Of a stretch of DNA of 64,000 bases, positions 58,915-64,000 are shown piece by piece (within the stretch, counting starts at the first letter, position 1; every line of letters begins with the position of its first letter). Source of the DNA: Tretioscincus oriximinensis (Eukaryota > Chordata > Lepidosauria > Squamata > Gymnophthalmidae); the NCBI GenBank assembly GCA_022410635.1, contig JAJVDF010000661.1:490691-554690 (forward strand). Reading direction: 5' to 3'. The notes beneath the pieces are model-generated. The model saw only the letters and a program-made list of their open reading frames with translations, searched no databases and was not told the DNA's origin. A program made the translations under genes and the position numbers.

Positions 58915-60120
58915 ATCTCTATGTCTTCTTTTTGGTTTTATTAAGCTGTAAGTTGTGTTCATGAGTGGCAAAAGAAGGCCTGATTCATTCTTGGCCTTCT
59001 GTTCTAGAAAGTGATCTAAGTGACCTCTTATCCACATGCAGTTCCATGCTACCAGGCCAAGGCAGGACTTATGTTAACAAAGAATGGTATCTAGGTAGCA
59101 GGCCCCTTGGACCACTTTCTGGAGTGGAATAAGCCCAAGCGCAAAACCAGGCCCAAGAAATCCAAAGGAATCTTGGAGATTGTAATATGTTCTCATCTCA
59201 TCTCTAACCCACTCTTTCTAACTCTTGAACATTCATGAGAGGTGGAATGGTCAGACTGGCACATTAATAATTTCACATGTAAATCTTTTAAAATTCCTTT
59301 TCCTAAAGAATGGGGAAAAATGAATTAAGTTCATTCTTCCAGACTAAGGAACTGGAGAAGGTTTAAAAGTAATTATGTCATATGGGGCTTTTTTCTTTCA
59401 TGAACATGGCTGCTGACTCATTTTCTGACTTATTCATTTTCTCATTTAATATTATGTTGGGCACATAAAAGAAACAACTGAAATATCATTTGTAATAAAT
59501 AAATCATTTTATGATGATCTACAATTATACTGCTAAAATATATATTAAAGGAACACTTTGAGTTACATTCGATGCTTGCACACACACACATACACACTCA
59601 CACAAATGTTCACACTCATAAACTGCAGTGTGATTTGTAATTTACTATGTAAATAAATCCAAGAATAGATCTCCAACAAAATTTACAAACTATACACCAG
59701 AAGGCTCATATGAGTGTAAATTTCTGTTATTTCATCATGGAAACCCATCCATTTTCTGTAGGGCATCTAAAATAAAACACATTGCCCTTGCTTCTACTTT
59801 TGATTAAAATTTCACTTTTGTTCGATTTTGACAGACATTTATTACCTGCTATGCCTCACTTGAATAAATACAGTAAACCACTCCCTCTACAAATAAATTT
59901 GGACCCGTAAAGGATTTCTCAAATAACAGAACTATTTTAAGAGTAAGTATATTTTTTATAGAAACCTATAAACAATCATAGTTTTGCCAGGCACATCACA
60001 CTATCCTCTGCTAGAATTTGGAAACTGTTTTCTTTCAGCAACATTGACAAAATTCTCAGGAATACAGTAGAATCGCTCTCATCGAGAAGACCAGATGGAA
60101 AGCTGGAAAGGAATTGAAAC
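58915..60120. other. PTPRB long-form first intron, no specific feature
   Basis: AT-rich intron 3' of the first coding exon, with a CA tract near 59578-59610. Nothing else identified. Confidence 0.45.
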
Positions 60121-60124
60121 TTAC

Positions 60125-60200
60125 CCGAGATCCTTAAGCCCAGATAAACTGAAATCAAAATATGAAATAACGTCTTCATTTTCCTTCTAACAATGTCCAT
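60125..60200 (-). CDS. PTPRB: PTPRB long-form first coding exon (signal peptide)
   Basis: The ATG at 60200 opens MDIVRRKMKTLFHILISVYL and continues GLRIS before the donor g|gtaagt at 60124, leaving phase 1. Joined to 56970 it gives LRIS-GGFLIVH, comparable to the NS-EGFQIVH junction in the mammalian long isoform. The hydrophobic run LFHILISVYLGL is a signal peptide. A second in-frame ATG at 60179 is possible; the first is preferred for its G at -3 and +4, and because the mammalian form also has two early Met codons. The promoter is not evident; the region is AT-rich with no CpG island. Confidence 0.85.
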
Positions 60201-60784
60201 TGCATCTTTTTCTTATTCTCTTTCAGCCTCTCTGTCACACTTTTTTTTTTNAAAAAAGCATAGNTCAGATAAGTGAAGCGAAGGTTAGGAAGGAAATACA
60301 GCTTCACAGGAGGAAAATGTTAGTGACGAACACTTCCTTCTATTCAACTGTTTGGGGGAGTTTTTTCTGCCACTTTGTCCTTTCAAATGGTTCTTCAAAA
60401 TGCTCTAGCTATCTGATTTAGTTAGGCCAACCCAAGCAAAAGAGGAATCTTTTTCTAACAGAAATATAGGGCTTTTAACATCTTTGAAAGCTCAACAGAG
60501 CAAAAGGGACTGTAATTTCCTTTAATTGCCTGTCTGTGAATCACTGTGTGTCTGCAGGTGATCTTGATTGGCCATCATAAATATATACTACTAACTAAGC
60601 AGTACCAACTTTTATAATAACATGTTCTGAGTCCATCCTTAAATATCATTTCATTAGATACCACGTGTGGCACAACATTGCCTAGCAGATGAATTGAGGT
60701 TTAGAAAGCAAGGTTTGTCTTGTTAAGCGATAAATTTGATGCTTCTGAAAAGAATGAATAAAATAAATAGTGAGGCAACCTGTT

Positions 60785-61060
60785 TGAGGTGTAAGAAGAA
60801 TCACGAGAGGATGGCGAAACAGGCATTTGCAGGGAGTGGAGAAAAGGTGGAGATTTTGTCTTCTTCTGTTTCAGACAGTCCAGGTGCAATTGATGGGCCA
60901 CTGGGTGAGACAGAGGGCTGGACTAGATGGGCTCTGGCTCCATTCAGCAGGGCTCTTCTTATGTTCTCTTATGTAAGAATTGTTTTTATATCCTGCTTTC
61001 CTCAAACCAAAGGGAATCAAAGTGGCTTATATAACCTTCTGTCCTTCTCTTCACAATCAT
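60785..61060 (+). repeat. CR1/L3-type LINE 3' end followed by a SINE-like tail
   Basis: 60785-60975 contains 'ggcatttgcagggagtgga', 'ggctggactagatgggctct' and the TTATGTTCTCTTATG tail. From 60975 follows 'tatatcctgctttcctcaaa' and 'gtgaagtaggtggggctgag', a separate repeat tail in the opposite sense. Both lie between PTPRR and the PTPRB long-form start. Confidence 0.7.
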
Positions 61061-61579
61061 GTGAAGTAGGTGGGGCTGAGAGAGCTGGACAAGATCACAA
61101 TGAATGCGTATTGTTCTCCTTGATCTAACGAGTGAGTCTAGATAGTTCCCACTCTGGTCTTTACTCTGTTATCTCAGCAAGGGTTCTAAGGAACCTGCTG
61201 TCTTTTTGGCATCTCAACGTGAAAGGTGAATGCAGATGTTATAAATAAATAAGAATTGAGTAAACCATCCCTGTCCATTTGTGTATTTCCGGACAAGAAA
61301 TCTTGGAATAGGAAGAACAGAATGCTGTGTCCTGTATTTCCCACATATGCTCCAATAGCCATTCCAATCAGATACTATGCATAGAACTGAGGACTGAATT
61401 TTTCTGAAATAGCCAAACACAAAGAGAACATTGCAGAGTGCTGTAGTGTAGAGATTGGAAAAAATAATAGGATACACATTTGAGGTCAAAATAATTTCTG
61501 TACCCCTACAAATAGAAAACTGGCAAAACATTATATGGTAATCCATTGAAATAAAATGTCAAAGAACAGGGCTGCTTCA

Positions 61580-62837
61580 TTTATTTTGTATCAAGTTTAT
61601 TAGCTTTATGAAGCAAAGGTAACATCCCGGCTTTAGAAACTCATTATTTGATTTGATGCTGGGACCAACCCTGGTGGGCCAGCTGTTTCTCCCTTTCCAT
61701 AAAAGGTGACTGTCAAAATTTTGAAAGAAAAAAGACAAGAAAAACTGAAGACCATATGTTCATTTTAGCTTGTTCTGCATCCAAGGATCTCTTCATTGCA
61801 AAATAAATATATATTTTTAAAAGAATCCCATTCAGAAAAAACTTTTAGTAAAAGACAGCCAAATAATTATTATTTTAACCATTTACTGTATATTACAAAG
61901 TTTCTTTTTAAAAGTAGAGTAGCTCACTAGATATACAAATACGTTGGATTCTGCCCTGGAGCAAAATGCCATCTACTAAGACAATTAACAGTATTGAATA
62001 AATACNTAAATGTTGAAAGAGACATTGGGAGCAATATACTGGGAACCTTCTGTCACACACACCCCATTGAAATTAATGGGAAGTTCACAAGAATACCACA
62101 TGCTCCATTTAAATGCAAATTTACTTCATATCTTTCATTTATTTCAACTGGGATTGTACAGAGAATGTCTCCTTTCTGTAGCAACCATTGAATTCAGGAA
62201 CTCTTTGCAGAATTCTCTATATAGATTAAATATATGAGAGATCTTACTGGAGTCATATTATAAAATACTAATTGATTTTGAAATAGTTCCAAAAACCATT
62301 TTTTCTTGCATGATGTTTCAGTTCACACCATAACAGACTACGGTACTTGCAGCTTTTAACAACAAGAATCATGATTGGCTCAGAATAAAGTTTACCACAT
62401 AATAGGTAATAGCACAAAACACCTGACAGCCTATTCACAAGATAGACTTTGCAAATATTAAAGCAATTTTATACATTTCTCCAGTGAAATTTTCCAAGTC
62501 CAGCTGTTGTGGTTCCTACATACATACGTTACATACATTCTGTGTGGCAAATTCCACTAACACAGAAATTAATCCCCTTAAGATATATATGTGAAATCCA
62601 AATGTAACAATAGTACATTAACCTTCATTAAAACTGGTTCAGGGACTCACAATACATTCAAGACAAGGATTCATCAATCTTTTATATGCTTTTTTTATAT
62701 AAAGACCATCCACATTCCTTGAACACGTTGGCTAAAATGCCTTGCTTTCCACGGCTTTAAACTCCTTGAAGAAGTTGCTGGTAGGTAACACAATCAATTA
62801 CCCCAAGAGAGCAACGTATTTTGCTTCCTTCTTCAAC
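61580..62837 (-). other. Probable PTPRR 3' untranslated region and intergenic gap
   Basis: The sequence downstream of the PTPRR stop codon is AT-rich and has AATAAA signals on the minus strand at 62138-62143, 61596-61601 and 61580-61585. Any of these could end the PTPRR transcript; the sequence alone does not say which. No other gene is seen before the PTPRB long-form start at 60200. Confidence 0.4.
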
Positions 62838-62931
62838 TCACTGAACTGCTTCAGCTGAAATTCTTCTTTCATACAGGTTGAGTGCATGGTGCACAAATTC
62901 ATACTGTTCACTTGTCTGAACCATCCCTCCT
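62838..62931 (-). CDS. PTPRR: PTPRR last coding exon (phosphatase C-terminus)
   Basis: The acceptor is ttctcttcag before 62931. After one base that completes an Arg codon, the exon reads GGMVQTSEQYEFVHHALNLY and ERRISAEAVQ, then a TGA stop at 62838-62840. This is nearly identical to the C-terminus of mammalian PTPRR, a receptor-type tyrosine phosphatase that acts on MAP kinases; QTxxQYxFxHxAL is the final helix of the phosphatase domain. Upstream PTPRR exons are past the right edge. It lies on the same strand as PTPRB and 2,637 bases upstream of its long-form start codon. The 94-nt exon is too short to stand out as an open frame. Confidence 0.95.
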
Positions 62932-63069
62932 CTGAAGAGAAAACAATGAAAGCAGTCAATAAATTGATATGGGAATCAGATGTACTTTCTGAACAAGGCT
63001 TATTTTAGAATATATTCATGGCTCTGTACACCTGTGCTCTGATTTTATAATATATCCTTTATTTTTTAT

Positions 63070-63322
63070 TTTCAGAGAAATAGCCATGTTAGTCTAGTAG
63101 AAAGTTCAGCAAAGGAGCTAGCAGTACTTTGAGACTAACTTGAGAAAAGTGGGTGGCATCAGCTTTCGTAGACACGTCTACTTCTTCAGATCTTGAGCAT
63201 CTGAAGAAGTAGACGTGTCTATGAAAGGTTATGCCACCCACTTTTCCCAAGTTAGTCTCAAAGTGCTGCTAGCTCCTTTGCTGGACTTTCTGCTAGACTA
63301 ACACGGCTATTTCTCTGAAATT
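63070..63322. repeat. Long hairpin element, family B, near-perfect copy
   Basis: Two arms of about 120 bases are almost fully complementary. The left starts TTTCAGAGAAATAGCCATGT and the right ends CACGGCTATTTCTCTGAAA, with a centre of only a few bases at 63191-63199 ('cttgagc'). Mismatches are few, so the insertion looks young. It lies in the last intron of PTPRR, about 140 bases from the terminal exon. Confidence 0.92.
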
Positions 63323-63324
63323 TA

Positions 63325-63865
63325 TTTTTTAGATACTGGTATATGCTTCTTGAGCATATGCATATATTCTCTGTGTCCTGTAATTTAAAATGTTCATCTT
63401 TCACTGAGGTTACTACATAAAAAATCAGAATAGATGTTTGCAGCTTCAGTGGGTAGCACTTGGTGAAAATCTGTCTCTTCCATTAAAGCTGCAAATTCCT
63501 ATCTTAGCTTTTATGTGATAACCCTATCCGTCAGGGATTTGTTAAAGAAAAAAAAAGGATCTTTACATTTTTTAATATTTTTACTAACAATGCTGTTTTT
63601 ATTATAGTAACCATAGGTTGCATCTAGGCTAAAGTTTAAAATGCAATTTAAAGTAAAAATAAAAAATGGACTTACCTTACCCCAGATTTTCTTTGCTCCT
63701 TTCAAAGNCTCTCTGCTTGCTTGCTAGAAACTGTTTCTGGCTGTTTATGAAAAACAGCTGATCATGTCAGGGCACTCTTGCTGTCTATTTGCCCTCTAGC
63801 TCCTAGAGAGTCCAGCTCTGATTGGATATTTCTCAATAAGCTTGAAGCAGGCAAGCAGGGAAATC
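63325..63865. other. PTPRR intron, no exon found
   Basis: I searched the minus strand for the expected preceding PTPRR exon (the segment after the HCSAGIGRTG active-site loop) and did not find it, so that exon is beyond the right edge. Confidence 0.5.
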
Positions 63866-63867
63866 TT

Positions 63868-64000
63868 GTATAGAATTATAGAATCATAATTATAGCGTTA
63901 CAGAGTTGGCAGGGACCTCCAGGGTTCTTGGGGCCAACCTCCTACTCAGGGCAATGCAGGATTCACTAAACCATCCCAGACAGATGGAAGTCTAGTCTTG
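63868..64000 (-). repeat. CR1-type LINE 3' end, minus
   Basis: 'tagaattatagaatcataat' followed by 'gagttggcagggacctccag' is the reverse complement of the classic CR1 3' terminus with its ATTCTATGA-like tail. It runs past the right edge. Confidence 0.75.

Overview
The window is nuclear DNA from a vertebrate, most likely a non-avian reptile of lepidosaur (lizard or gecko) type. It holds small protein-coding exons with GT-AG borders, large introns, one CpG island and many interspersed repeats: CR1/L3-type and L1-type LINEs, a tRNA-Lys-like SINE, hAT and mariner-like MITEs, fold-back elements, and relics of LTR and other retroelements. The species call is inferred from repeat content and from clear but not close similarity to mammalian proteins. 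No bacterial-type operons or CRISPR arrays are present. Scattered single N bases suggest a draft assembly.

Nearly all coding sequence is the minus-strand gene for receptor-type protein tyrosine phosphatase beta (PTPRB, VE-PTP). Transcription runs from high to low coordinates. A long form starts with a signal-peptide exon (60125-60200), then a ricin-type beta-trefoil exon (56572-56970) and a Ser/Thr-rich linker exon (41964-42190). A second, short form has its own signal-peptide exon (35295-35360) inside a CpG island. Both forms can splice to the shared exon 33544-33820, which encodes FN3 domain 1. Twelve more single-exon FN3 domains follow down to 2310. The last FN3 domains, the transmembrane segment and the phosphatase domain lie beyond the left edge. 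Every FN3 exon from domain 2 to 13 is phase 1-1 and 258-279 nt long.

At the right end (62838-62931, minus) is the last coding exon of PTPRR, giving the tandem PTPRR to PTPRB order on one strand, as in mammals. Only about 2.6 kb separates the PTPRR stop codon from the PTPRB long-form start.

The introns are repeat-rich. Two copies of one hAT MITE (one nested in an L1 relic) and a third related copy have 8-bp target-site duplications that can be read directly. Other items are a gypsy-like gag relic inside a hAT-like element, a degenerate SGNH/GDSL-hydrolase reading frame of probable retroelement origin, a GC-rich minisatellite MITE, several near-perfect hairpin elements and a 130-bp (TTA)n tract. 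The rest is AT-rich intron in which I see nothing specific.
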